Source: Polyangiaceae bacterium
Lineage (GTDB): Bacteria; Myxococcota_A; Polyangia; Polyangiales; Polyangiaceae
Length of the DNA: 33,752 nt
Assembly: GCA_029941785.1 (NCBI GenBank)
Contig: JAPYTK010000034.1
Span: 1-33,752 of the forward strand
Direction: 5' to 3'
In this document: positions 25,612 through 33,526 of the stretch, one piece after another
Layout of the letters: each line of letters starts with the position of its first letter
Position numbering within the stretch: the first letter of the stretch is position 1
The notes under the pieces: generated by a model
The model's database searches: none
Seen by the model: the letters and a program-made list of their open reading frames with translations, nothing else
What the model was told of the DNA's origin: nothing
Translations under genes and position numbers: made by a program

Positions 25612-27081
25612 TCAATGCCTGAGTGGGATGCCGACGTAGCGGTGTCGGTTACCGCGGCGGACCTTGAGAAGGACCGTGTCCCGGCTCTTTGCTTTAGCGA
25701 CCGCCGATTTGAGTGCGGCCACGTTCGTGACGCTCTTTCCGTCGATTTCGACGATGACGTCGCCACGTTCGATACCGTTGTGAGGCCTGTTCAGACCGAT
25801 GACCCGCACGCCGCCATCGGGATGATCCGCGATCTGTAGGCCCAGCATCTTGCCGTTCTTGAGTTTTCGCGCGGCGGGCGTGCCCTGAGGGCTCCGCTCG
25901 CGTTCCTCGAGTTTGTCCAACTTGGCTCGAAGCGTGAGGCGTTTACCTTTCCGAAGCACGTGGACGTCGATGGTGGATCCGGGGGCGTAACGAGCGACGT
26001 TGCGCGGGAGCTGGGTCGCGCGATCGATGGCGACATCCCCAACGCCAACGATCACGTCACCTGCGCGTAGTCCGGCACGTCCCGCGGCGCTGTTCGGTGC
26101 GATCTCGCTGACCAAGGCGCCGTTCGGGCGATCGAGCCCCATGGCGCGAGCGATCTCTTCGGTGACGGGTTGAAAGAGAAGGCCCAGCTTTCCCCGCTCG
26201 ACGAAGCCCTTGTTCCGTAGCTGAGCCATGACGTCCTTGAGGGTGCGAACGGGGATGGCGAAGCCAATACCGTCGGCGCCAGCGCGGATCGCGGTGTTGA
26301 TTCCGACGACGCGGCCCCGCAGATCGAACAGGGGGCCCCCGCTGTTGCCGGGGTTGATGGAGGCATCGGTCTGAATGAAGTCATCGTACGGACCGGCTCC
26401 GATACTGCGCGCCTTGGCGCTCACGATACCCATCGTGACCGTGTGGCCCAGACCGAAGGGGTTTCCGACGGCGACGACGTGTTCGCCGACGCGTAGGACT
26501 TCGCTGTTACCCAGTGGAACGGCCGGAAAACGCGCGTTGCCTTTGGTTTGGAGCTTCAACAGGGCCAAGTCGAGCTTCGCGTCTCGTCCCACCACTCGCG
26601 CGGTGAAGCGACGGTTGTCTCGGAGCCGCACTTTCACCTCATCGACGTTGTGAACGACGTGTTCGTTGGTCACGACGTACCCCGTTGGGTCGACGATGAA
26701 GCCCGTGCCGGCCCCGTGTTGTGGCGGACCGAAGCGCTTGGGCATCCCCTCTCGCGGCTGAAAGAAGTCGAAGAATGGGCGGTTTGGTGCGGAGCGGTGA
26801 CGCGCTTGCCGGTGGATCGTCGTGATGTTCACGACCGCAGGGGCGACCTGCGCGACGAGATCGGCCACGGACGACGCGTTGGGGATGACCGCCCGTACGG
26901 GCAGGATGTCATCACTGCTTCCGACTCGGGCTGTTGCCGCGGCTGCGCACTTGGCGGTGTTGTTGCACGCAGAACTCTGGGTATGACCCGAGCCGCATGC
27001 GCCGAGCAGAAGCGGAAGAGCGAGGGCGACGGCGCCGAGGGTGGGCTGATTGAAGCGTACGCGCGAAAAGCTCGGTATCAC
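25612..27081 (-). CDS. HtrA/DegP-family serine protease, lipoprotein, two PDZ domains
   Basis: A 489-residue periplasmic protease. The start is assigned to the GTG at 27081 because AAGGAG lies seven bases upstream, whereas an ATG at 27099 has no ribosome binding site. The lipobox ends at Cys29 (LLGAC). The trypsin-like domain has His141 (TNEHVV), Asp171 (LDLALLKL) and Ser247 (GNSGGPL). Two PDZ domains follow, about 260-370 (SEIAPNSAAGRAGLRAGDVI) and about 400-489 (IGLNRPHNGIERGDVI). The enzyme should degrade or refold misfolded envelope proteins. Lipid anchoring is less usual than free periplasmic DegP and would hold it at a membrane. It is downstream of the SUMF1-like gene on the same strand (134 bp). 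Confidence 0.9.
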   Translation of the reverse strand: MIPSFSRVRFNQPTLGAVALALPLLLGACGSGHTQSSACNNTAKCAAAATARVGSSDDILPVRAVIPNASSVADLVAQVAPAVVNITTIHRQARHRSAPNRPFFDFFQPREGMPKRFGPPQHGAGTGFIVDPTGYVVTNEHVVHNVDEVKVRLRDNRRFTARVVGRDAKLDLALLKLQTKGNARFPAVPLGNSEVLRVGEHVVAVGNPFGLGHTVTMGIVSAKARSIGAGPYDDFIQTDASINPGNSGGPLFDLRGRVVGINTAIRAGADGIGFAIPVRTLKDVMAQLRNKGFVERGKLGLLFQPVTEEIARAMGLDRPNGALVSEIAPNSAAGRAGLRAGDVIVGVGDVAIDRATQLPRNVARYAPGSTIDVHVLRKGKRLTLRAKLDKLEERERSPQGTPAARKLKNGKMLGLQIADHPDGGVRVIGLNRPHNGIERGDVIVEIDGKSVTNVAALKSAVAKAKSRDTVLLKVRRGNRHRYVGIPLRH

Positions 27082-27087
27082 GAAGGA

Positions 27088-27094
27088 ACTCCTT
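27088..27094 (-). promoter_or_regulatory. Ribosome binding site fixing a GTG start for the HtrA gene
   Basis: AAGGAGT on the minus strand, with seven bases between AAGGAG and the GTG at 27081..27079. It lies inside the longer reading frame from the ATG at 27099, so it argues that translation starts at the GTG. Confidence 0.7.
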
Positions 27095-27215
27095 GGCATG
27101 AGAAAGCGGGTGGGCACGTTGCGTATCACCCTCCACTTCATCAACACGTCAAGCTATCACTTCATTCCCCCCTGGACCATCGAGGAGCAAGGCTTCGCCG
27201 CCGGGGGTGGGCGTG

Positions 27216-28520
27216 TCATTGGCGACAGCAGGCACTCGTCCAGGTGGCCCCCATGTCGCGTGGCACGCAGCCGGCGGCCGCGACGGTGCTCTTACGCGAG
27301 GGATATGTCTTGCCCCCCCGGAAGATGTACGAGGCCGGGGTAGCGGGCCAATGGCGTTTGCAATCCTGGTCGTGATGGGCGGTTCTCGAACGGGTGAAGG
27401 TGGGTTGGCTACTCACGGGAGCTTCGCTCGTGGCTGCACCCTCTGGTGGCGGCGAGCCCTGAGGCGCCGTCGGCGGTCTTGCGCGGCGCCAGGTGTTCGG
27501 TGGCGAAGCGGCGGTCCGATTCCCGCCATCGATACGGCAGGCCCCGTCCCGAAAAGAATATCCTGGCTCGCACCGAACATCTCCTCGCACGCGGACGCAG
27601 ATCCCGTCCTTCGCTTCGCTGTTGGCTGGGCACACGAGCGGCCTGACGGTCTGCGCGCATCGTACGCCGATCGAGGCGCTGAACTCGTCGGGCTTGTATC
27701 GATTTCGGAGCATCGTGCGCATCCACTTGGGGAAGCGTCGGCTCCAGCTACCGCCACGGTAAACATAATGCCGGTAGCGGCTGAGGGCCTCGTCTCGAGG
27801 GGGTGAGGGGTAGGGATGAAACTGCGAACTGGTCCACTCCCAGACGTTACCCGTCATGTCGTACAAGCCAAAGGCGCCCGCTTCAAAGCTGCCACCGACA
27901 CAACTACCGGGGTTGTCGTAGCAACAGTTGGTCTTGGTCGGCAGCTCTTCGCCCCAAGAGTAGGTGCGTCGATCGCCGCCGGTCGCCGCGTATTCCCATT
28001 CGCGTTCGGTGGGCAGCCGCTTGCCCGCCCAGCGGCAGTAGCTGTCGGCGTGCATCAAGTCGATGCAGTTGGCGGGGTACTTGTCCCGATCGGTCGCGCC
28101 CTTGAGTTGCAATTTGACGTTGCAGTACATGTGGTCCAAGCGCGGCACCTTGCACGAGCCGGCTTTCACGCACTTCATGAAGGCGCCGTGCGTGACCTCG
28201 TACTTGTCGAGAAAGAAGCTGGCGACGATGGCCTCGTGCGCTGGCTTTTCATCGGGGTTTCCACGGAGGTTTGGCGCCCCCATCAGGAAGATCCCCGCGG
28301 GAATGTACGCCATGCCTTCAGGAACTGGCACCGACTTGTCCTTTTCGGCCGAGTTGAGTGGAGCGGCGCTCGCCTCGGCTGTCGGTACGATCGGTGCAGC
28401 GTTCGTGTTGGCGGCCGAGTTTGCCGCCGGAGCAGACGAGACAGACGACTCCTCTGCGCTGCACCCAAGGAGTCCGAAGAGCAAGCTTCCGACCAGGCCG
28501 ACGACGAGGGGCTCTCGCAT
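27216..28520 (-). CDS. SUMF1/FGE-like domain lipoprotein with Cys-rich C-terminal part
   Basis: A 434-residue lipoprotein (signal ending LLGC, Cys20; Ala/Ser/Asn tether to about 65). The formylglycine-generating-enzyme-like domain spans about 66-290: MAYIPAGIFLMGAPN, DKYEVTHGAF, CRWAGKRLPTEREWEYAA, FGLYDMTGNVWEW, YRGGSW and IGVRCA. The copper-binding Cys pair of true FGE (within the CxxxxC after GGSW) is missing: the segment reads SRRFPKWMRTML. It is therefore probably a non-FGE member, perhaps binding or structural. After it come four Cys in a short EGF-like stretch (297-328) and a Ser/Pro/Thr-rich tail. Start at 28520 with AAAGGA upstream. Divergent from the crotonase gene. Confidence 0.85.
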   Translation of the reverse strand: MREPLVVGLVGSLLFGLLGCSAEESSVSSAPAANSAANTNAAPIVPTAEASAAPLNSAEKDKSVPVPEGMAYIPAGIFLMGAPNLRGNPDEKPAHEAIVASFFLDKYEVTHGAFMKCVKAGSCKVPRLDHMYCNVKLQLKGATDRDKYPANCIDLMHADSYCRWAGKRLPTEREWEYAATGGDRRTYSWGEELPTKTNCCYDNPGSCVGGSFEAGAFGLYDMTGNVWEWTSSQFHPYPSPPRDEALSRYRHYVYRGGSWSRRFPKWMRTMLRNRYKPDEFSASIGVRCAQTVRPLVCPANSEAKDGICVRVRGDVRCEPGYSFRDGACRIDGGNRTAASPPNTWRRARPPTAPQGSPPPEGAATSEAPVSSQPTFTRSRTAHHDQDCKRHWPATPASYIFRGGKTYPSRKSTVAAAGCVPRDMGATWTSACCRQ

Positions 28521-28578
28521 GCGTCCTTTATACGCCGGTGGCGGCAGGAGCCCATGTTTATGACATACTCATGCCCCC

Positions 28579-29379
28579 ATGAAAGACCGTATCGACATCA
28601 CCATGACCGAGGGGGTCGCGGATGTGAAACTGGCGCGCCCCGAGAAACTCAATGCGCTGGACCAAGCCATGTTTTCAGCGCTTATCGAAGCCGGCGATCA
28701 TCTCGCCCAGCAGAGCGGGCTGCGTGCGGTCGTCTTGTCCGGCCAGGGCAAGGCCTTCTGCGCCGGACTCGATTTCATGAGCTTTCTCACCGGCGGTGCT
28801 GACGAAGCGATCGCCAAACTGCTCGAGCCTTCGCCCGGTAGCCCGGCCAACTTTGCGCAGCAGGTTGCCTATACGTGGACGTCCCTGCCCGTGCCGGTGA
28901 TCGCCGCACTTCACGGAGTGGTTTACGGCGGCGGCCTGCAGATTGCGCTCGGCGCAGACATTCGAGTCGTTCATCCCCACGCCAAGCTCAGCGTGATGGA
29001 GATCAAGTGGGGACTCATTCCGGACATGACGGGCCCCCAGACCTTGCGTCATCTCGTGGGATTGGACGTCGCGAAGCTGTTGACCTTTACCGGACGTGTC
29101 GTCACCGGCGAGGAAGCGCTGACGCTGGGGCTGGCTACGGAGACGAGCGAAGATCCGCACGCCACGGCGATGGCGATCGCTACGTCCATTGCGTCAAAGT
29201 CACCGGATGCCATTCGACGCGGGAAACAACTCCTGAACGCCTCCGTTCGCCTCGAGCACGACGAGGCCCTTCGCCTCGAGGCCAAACTGCAGACCGAGAT
29301 CCTCGGATCGGCAAACCAGCTCGAAGCGGTCGCCGCGAATCTTGCTCGCCGATCACCGGCTTTTGCTGACCCGACGTAA
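28579..29379 (+). CDS. Crotonase-fold enoyl-CoA hydratase/isomerase family protein
   Basis: A 266-residue cytoplasmic crotonase. The oxyanion-hole segments are GKAFCAGLDF (57-66) and GVVYGGGLQIALGADIRV (113-130). Glu141 in MEIKWGLIPD aligns with the first catalytic Glu of rat enoyl-CoA hydratase (Glu144). The second (Glu164) aligns with Leu167 here, so simple hydratase activity is doubtful and an isomerase or other acyl-CoA reaction is possible. The KWGLIPDM signature is common to a bacterial subgroup annotated only as crotonase/enoyl-CoA hydratase family. The ATG at 28579 is the only usable start; an ATG nine bases earlier is out of frame. Ribosome binding site is weak. Confidence 0.88.
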   Translation: MKDRIDITMTEGVADVKLARPEKLNALDQAMFSALIEAGDHLAQQSGLRAVVLSGQGKAFCAGLDFMSFLTGGADEAIAKLLEPSPGSPANFAQQVAYTWTSLPVPVIAALHGVVYGGGLQIALGADIRVVHPHAKLSVMEIKWGLIPDMTGPQTLRHLVGLDVAKLLTFTGRVVTGEEALTLGLATETSEDPHATAMAIATSIASKSPDAIRRGKQLLNASVRLEHDEALRLEAKLQTEILGSANQLEAVAANLARRSPAFADPT

Positions 29380-29395
29380 TCGGGGGAGGCGATGC

Positions 29396-30943
29396 TCAGA
29401 GCACGCCGATGACCAGCTGGTGGGTACGCACCTCGTTGCTCGCGCTGAACCGGACCCACTCCGAACCCGCTCCGCCGAGGCTATCGACGTGCATTCCGAC
29501 GGAGAACTTACCGCCGAGCGCGGCGTTGATATCCGTGACCGCTTGAGCGTTGAGCGGAATGTCGAGCACCTTCCCCTTGTCGGTCAAGGCGACGACAAAG
29601 GGCCCGTAGGTATTGCCCGACATCAGATCGGTATAGATGGGCACGCTGTTGCCGTTGGCCTCGAGCGTCGCTGCTGCCGTGCTCACATCCCACACGGACA
29701 TGCTCTCGCTGATGTCGGTGCCGCCGTAATTCTCGATCTCCATCTTGAGGGCCGCGGTGATGACCGTGCCACTCACGCCAGCCAAATCGAAGATGAAGTA
29801 GGAGTTGTATTGGTTCGTGGCTGAGGTCTGGCCCGTCAGCGTGTTGTTGTTGTTCGACGTGTGGTTGCCCGTGTTCCTCCACCAACCTCGCTCGATGGCG
29901 TCCTTGGTTACCATGTTCGGCTGGCAATCGGAGTCGGTCTGAATCGTGCAGCCTTGGGGACAGCAAAAGTCGCCGCCCATACACATCGTGATGTTGTTCA
30001 GTCCGATGCAGTTTCCCGACGAGCAGTAGTCGCCACTCGAACAGTAGCTGTTGTCGTTGCAGCCTTGACCCTCATTGGAGGCTTGCGGGTTGCAGTTGCC
30101 CATGTTGTCGCAAATGCCCTGGTTGCATTGGTCGCTCGCCTCGGCGCAGGTGCCGCCGGCGGGGATGGGCACGCTGACGCAATCGCCCGACTGTGGATTG
30201 CAGACGCCATCGAAGCATCCGACGGTTTGGCTCGAGCAGTCTTTCGCGGCACCACCGACGCAGGAGCCCTCACTGCACTGCTTGTTGACCGTGCACAGGT
30301 CATTCTTGTCGACACACGACTTGCCGTCGTTGCCCGCCACCGGTTCACACAAGCCGTTTTGCGGATTGCACTGCGACACGTGACAATCATCGGGCTTGGG
30401 GGCGAAAAAGCAGTCCTTCTCCAACCCTCCGCTGCACAGGCCTCCCTGGCATACGGCATTGATCTTACAAAGATCGGCGGCCGTGCACGGCGCCCCGTCC
30501 ATGGCGGGGGTGAGTCCGCACGATTGACCGACCTCGTTGCAGAGCACGCTCTGGCAATCCGGGGCGCTCATCCCGCAGTCGTTCATCGGCCCGCCGACGC
30601 ATTCGCCATTGGCATCGCAGATGTCGTCGGTCGTGCAGAACTTCCCATCGTCGCAGGGGGCCCCGCCTTCGGTTGGGAGGATTTCGCAGTTCTTGGTCGC
30701 CGCGTTGCAAGTCGCCTCATGACAGGCGTCGGTCTTGATGGTGCTGCAGTCGATGCCGCACGGCATGCCGGCGGTCGCGCCGCCCGATCCTCCGCTTCCG
30801 CCGGCTCCGCCGTTTGCTACCGCGGTGGAGCCGCCCAAACTCGAGTCGTCGTCTGACGTGCCCCCGTCAAAAACGGCCGCTCGTGCGCACGCCGCAAGCC
30901 AGATAGCGCCACCCATAAGCCAAACAATTCGATTCGACGTCAT
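29396..30943 (-). CDS. Cysteine-rich stalk lipoprotein A with DNRLRE/PEP-CTERM-like beta-sandwich
   Basis: A 515-residue lipoprotein from the ATG at 30943 (GAAGGA upstream). The signal ends at Cys19 (WLAAC), followed by a Gly/Ser/Ala tether. A Cys-rich stalk (about 60-340) holds repeated C-DG-x-x-C units such as PCGIDCSTI, CDDGKFC, DCFF.PKPDDCH, CNPQNGLCEPV and CVGGAAKDCS. The C-terminal ~170 residues (from about 345) form a beta-sandwich-like domain with GWWRNTGNHT, YFIFDLAGVSG and SVWDVSTAAAT, as I recall from PEP-CTERM and DNRLRE-type surface proteins. It is likely displayed on the cell surface, with the stalk stiffened by disulfides. It is the divergent paralogue of the gene at 31190. Confidence 0.8.
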   Translation of the reverse strand: MTSNRIVWLMGGAIWLAACARAAVFDGGTSDDDSSLGGSTAVANGGAGGSGGSGGATAGMPCGIDCSTIKTDACHEATCNAATKNCEILPTEGGAPCDDGKFCTTDDICDANGECVGGPMNDCGMSAPDCQSVLCNEVGQSCGLTPAMDGAPCTAADLCKINAVCQGGLCSGGLEKDCFFAPKPDDCHVSQCNPQNGLCEPVAGNDGKSCVDKNDLCTVNKQCSEGSCVGGAAKDCSSQTVGCFDGVCNPQSGDCVSVPIPAGGTCAEASDQCNQGICDNMGNCNPQASNEGQGCNDNSYCSSGDYCSSGNCIGLNNITMCMGGDFCCPQGCTIQTDSDCQPNMVTKDAIERGWWRNTGNHTSNNNNTLTGQTSATNQYNSYFIFDLAGVSGTVITAALKMEIENYGGTDISESMSVWDVSTAAATLEANGNSVPIYTDLMSGNTYGPFVVALTDKGKVLDIPLNAQAVTDINAALGGKFSVGMHVDSLGGAGSEWVRFSASNEVRTHQLVIGVL

Positions 30944-30996
30944 CCACTCGTTCCTTCGTCCGCCAACGTGTCGCAAGTCGTCACCGCGGGGTCCTT

Positions 30997-31029
30997 ATGT
31001 GACACATTTTCGATCCCCGGGGGTGAAAA
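30997..31029. promoter_or_regulatory. Two adjacent palindromes between the divergent lipoprotein genes
   Basis: ATGTGACACAT (30997-31007) is a perfect palindrome around a central A. It abuts a second inverted repeat (31007-31029) with outer arms TTTTC and GAAAA and a CCCCGGGG core. Both lie 54-86 bp from the minus-strand start and about 160-190 bp from the plus-strand start. That is suitable for a shared operator or bidirectional control. No cognate regulator is identifiable. Confidence 0.5.
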
Positions 31030-31055
31030 CGGCCCAATAAAGGAGGTCCTAAGTC

Positions 31056-31193
31056 GTGATCGATGGTCTAGCATGGGCTCTCGCGAAGCCTCGGAGTCTG
31101 CGCGACATGGTGTGTAGACGGGTGAATCGAAGTAAGAAAGCACCAAACGCCCGAACTTCAGCGAGACAATTACCGGCAGGAATCATAAGATGA
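31056..31193 (+). CDS. Possible 45-codon leader ORF upstream of lipoprotein B
   Basis: A GTG at 31056 follows AAAGGAGGT (31039-31047), a nearly perfect anti-16S match, with a nine-base gap after GGAGG. The frame runs 45 codons and its TGA (31191-31193) overlaps the ATG of the downstream lipoprotein gene as ATGA. The product would be basic (about ten Arg/Lys in the last 30 residues) with no recognisable domain. Against it, its codons are unlike its neighbours, with many A/T third positions and several AGA, CTA, TTA and ATA codons. If real it may act as a translation-coupling leader. The strong ribosome binding site and exact ATGA overlap are the supporting facts. Confidence 0.35.
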   Translation: MIDGLAWALAKPRSLRDMVCRRVNRSKKAPNARTSARQLPAGIIR

Positions 31194-32647
31194 CGAGCAA
31201 CATCATGGTCTTGCGAGCTTTGTTTCTGTCCGTCTTTTTGGTCTCGGTCATCGGGGGCTGTGCCGCATCGGGCAGCAGGTTCACCTCGACGGAGGACGAC
31301 GATGGCGGCTCAGGCACAAGTGTCGGCGGGCAAGCCGCAAGTGGGGGAGCCGCTGCGGTGGGCGGGGCGTCTGCAGGAGATGGCGGCGCCGGCGGCGACG
31401 CTACGACGTGGCCATGCGGGATTGACTGCAGCACCATCGCGACGGATCCATGCCGCGAAGCGGTGTGCAATCTGCAGTCCAAGCAGTGCAGCATCGAAGA
31501 CACGCTCGATGGCACGGCTTGTGATGACGGGAAGTTTTGCACCGTAGGCGAAAGCTGTCAGGCCGGGATGTGCGCCGGGGGTTCGCAGAACGACTGCGAT
31601 ATCGAGGTTCCACCTTGCACTGATGTCATCTGTCAGGAGTCGACGCAGACCTGTTCGATGGCGCCTGCGATGGACGGCGCATCGTGCGCGCCGACCGACC
31701 TGTGCCAGATCAACTCCTCATGCAAGAGCGGCCTTTGCGTGGGGACGGTGAAGGACTGTTTCTTTTCGCCGAAGCCCGACGATTGCCACATTTCGGAGTG
31801 CAATCCGCAAAACGGCTTGTGCGAGCCTGTGCCCGGCAATGACGGTCAGGCCTGCGACGACAAGAGCGATTGGTGCACGGTCGACAAGAGCTGCGCGGGG
31901 GGCGCGTGCGTCGGCGGTCAGGCGAAGGACTGCTCCGCGCTGACCCAAGGTTGCGTCACGGGGCTGTGTGATCCGCAGAACGGCAACTGCCAAGCGATGC
32001 CGGTTCTCGATGGTGAGCTGTGCGATGATCTGAACCCATGCACGAACGGCGAGATTTGTCAGATGGGCATGTGCGCCGGCGGGGCTGCGGTGACGATGTG
32101 CATGGACGGAGACTCCTGCTGTCCCATGGGTTGCGACGAAAACAACGACGTCGACTGCGGGATTGCCGATCTGGACATCGGTCCGTTTGGCAGCACCTAT
32201 TCGAGTTCGGCTGCGACGCGCGGCTACTGGTTCACGGCGCCGACCAGTTTCACCATCAAGGAATTGCGTGTTCCGACGGATGTGGGGACCGACCCGCAGA
32301 ACATCCAGGTGGTTCGCTTCAATGGCGGTGTTCCGCCCAATTATCCGGGCGCGACGACCAATCATCAGACGCTTGCCTATCATAAGGCGGTGCCCGGAAC
32401 GAACTACATCGTGGTGAACATCTCGGTGAACAACGGCGACGTCATCGGGATCCTGGGCGCGCGCGGGACGACGACGATGAAGAACTCCTACGGCAACGGT
32501 AATCCCTACAACACGACGCTGTTCAATTACCCCATCGCGCTGCAGCGTTTGGTGTACCAGGCCAACGTTCACAACACCCAGGCGGGCGCCTTGTCGACAG
32601 AAGCGGGTGGTTCCTACAGCCGGATCGAGATGAAGTACGGACCCTGA
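31190..32647 (+). CDS. Cysteine-rich stalk lipoprotein B with a different C-terminal beta domain
   Basis: A 485-residue lipoprotein: signal ending at Cys24 (VIGGC), Gly/Ala/Ser tether to about 75. Its Cys-rich stalk (about 76-325) is clearly homologous to that of the divergent neighbour, with CGIDCSTI, CDDGKFCT, DLCQINSSC, DCFFSPKPDDCH, CNPQNGLCEPVPGNDG and CVGGQAKDCS. From about 325 the C-terminus differs: FGSTYSSSAATRGYWFTAPTSF, then RVPTDVGTDPQNIQVVRFNGG, GDVIGILGARG and a closing YSRIEMKYGP. This resembles a secreted beta-sandwich of unknown role seen in other surface proteins. AGGAA precedes the ATG at 31190. It converges with the shikimate dehydrogenase-like gene 42 bp away. No enzymatic site is visible. 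Confidence 0.8.
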   Translation: MTSNIMVLRALFLSVFLVSVIGGCAASGSRFTSTEDDDGGSGTSVGGQAASGGAAAVGGASAGDGGAGGDATTWPCGIDCSTIATDPCREAVCNLQSKQCSIEDTLDGTACDDGKFCTVGESCQAGMCAGGSQNDCDIEVPPCTDVICQESTQTCSMAPAMDGASCAPTDLCQINSSCKSGLCVGTVKDCFFSPKPDDCHISECNPQNGLCEPVPGNDGQACDDKSDWCTVDKSCAGGACVGGQAKDCSALTQGCVTGLCDPQNGNCQAMPVLDGELCDDLNPCTNGEICQMGMCAGGAAVTMCMDGDSCCPMGCDENNDVDCGIADLDIGPFGSTYSSSAATRGYWFTAPTSFTIKELRVPTDVGTDPQNIQVVRFNGGVPPNYPGATTNHQTLAYHKAVPGTNYIVVNISVNNGDVIGILGARGTTTMKNSYGNGNPYNTTLFNYPIALQRLVYQANVHNTQAGALSTEAGGSYSRIEMKYGP

Positions 32648-32689
32648 GTTCGAAGGCGGGCCCTGCCGGTCGTCGTGGAGACTTGGCGT

Positions 32690-33526
32690 TCAGGCGAGCT
32701 GCGCTCGCAAGGCGGCGTCCATCTCAGCGAGCGGAGCCGCTTGGAGGGTGTAGAGCTCGAATTGCGCCGCCGCCTGATGGAGCAGCATGCGGCTTCCGTC
32801 GATGGTCCGTGAGCCGCGCGCGCGGGCAGCACGCACCAGCGCGGTGTCGAGCGGCTTGTAGACGGCGTCGAGCACCACCAAGTCTCCGTGCAGAGCGTCT
32901 TCGTTGACGGGGCTCGTGGCATCGACGTCGCTCATGCCCCGGCTGCTCGCGTTGATGAGCACGTCGAATTCGTCGAGCGCGTGACGACTTTCATAAGGCA
33001 CAGTCTCCGCAGCTGTCGCGGCCGCCAACGCGCCCGCTCGCGCATCATCACGATTGCAGATCGTGAGCTTCGCCCCCCGGCTGATCATGCCGTGGGCCAC
33101 GGCCCGCGCAGCGCCACCGGCACCGAGGAGCAGCACCCGCGCGTCACGCAGCGGCCGCGCCTCTTCGATGGCTCGGCTCGCGCCTACCCAATCGGTGTTG
33201 TGTCCCTTCAACACGCCCTCGTCGTTGACAACGGTGTTCACGGCGCCGATCTGTACGGCGAGCTCGTCGAGCTCGTCGAGCAAGGGAAGGATCGACAGCT
33301 TGAAGGGCATCGAGATCCCCAAGCCGCGGATCGCGAGTGAACGCATCGCCCCGAGCGGACCTTCGAGCTCATCGACGGCGAACGGAACGTAGTGCCAAGG
33401 AAGGCCGAGCGCGCGATAGCCGGCGTTGTGCATCGCTGCGCCGAGGGCCACCGGGTAGAGCGACAAGGAGCCGCAGAGGCGTGGGAGATTCGCGTCGTTG
33501 CTCGATTCGCTGGCCGTGAGGCTCAT
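32690..33526 (-). CDS. aroE: Shikimate dehydrogenase-like protein (AroE/SDH-L type)
   Basis: A 278-residue protein with the AroE fold: substrate-binding N-terminal domain, then a Rossmann domain with GAGGAARA at 135-142. The catalytic pair is Lys76 (SMPFK) and Asp112 (GHNTDW), both present. The usual SxS shikimate-binding segment is diverged (GSLSLYPVALGAAMHNAGY), and the RSLAIRGLGISMPFK stretch resembles the SDH-like (HI0607-type) subgroup. The role in aromatic amino-acid synthesis, reducing 3-dehydroshikimate with NADPH, is probable but the SDH-L resemblance leaves doubt. The start at 33526 is preceded by AAGAAGA and overlaps by ATGA (4 nt) the upstream gene; the longer in-frame extension upstream is rejected. 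Confidence 0.85.
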   Translation of the reverse strand: MSLTASESSNDANLPRLCGSLSLYPVALGAAMHNAGYRALGLPWHYVPFAVDELEGPLGAMRSLAIRGLGISMPFKLSILPLLDELDELAVQIGAVNTVVNDEGVLKGHNTDWVGASRAIEEARPLRDARVLLLGAGGAARAVAHGMISRGAKLTICNRDDARAGALAAATAAETVPYESRHALDEFDVLINASSRGMSDVDATSPVNEDALHGDLVVLDAVYKPLDTALVRAARARGSRTIDGSRMLLHQAAAQFELYTLQAAPLAEMDAALRAQLA

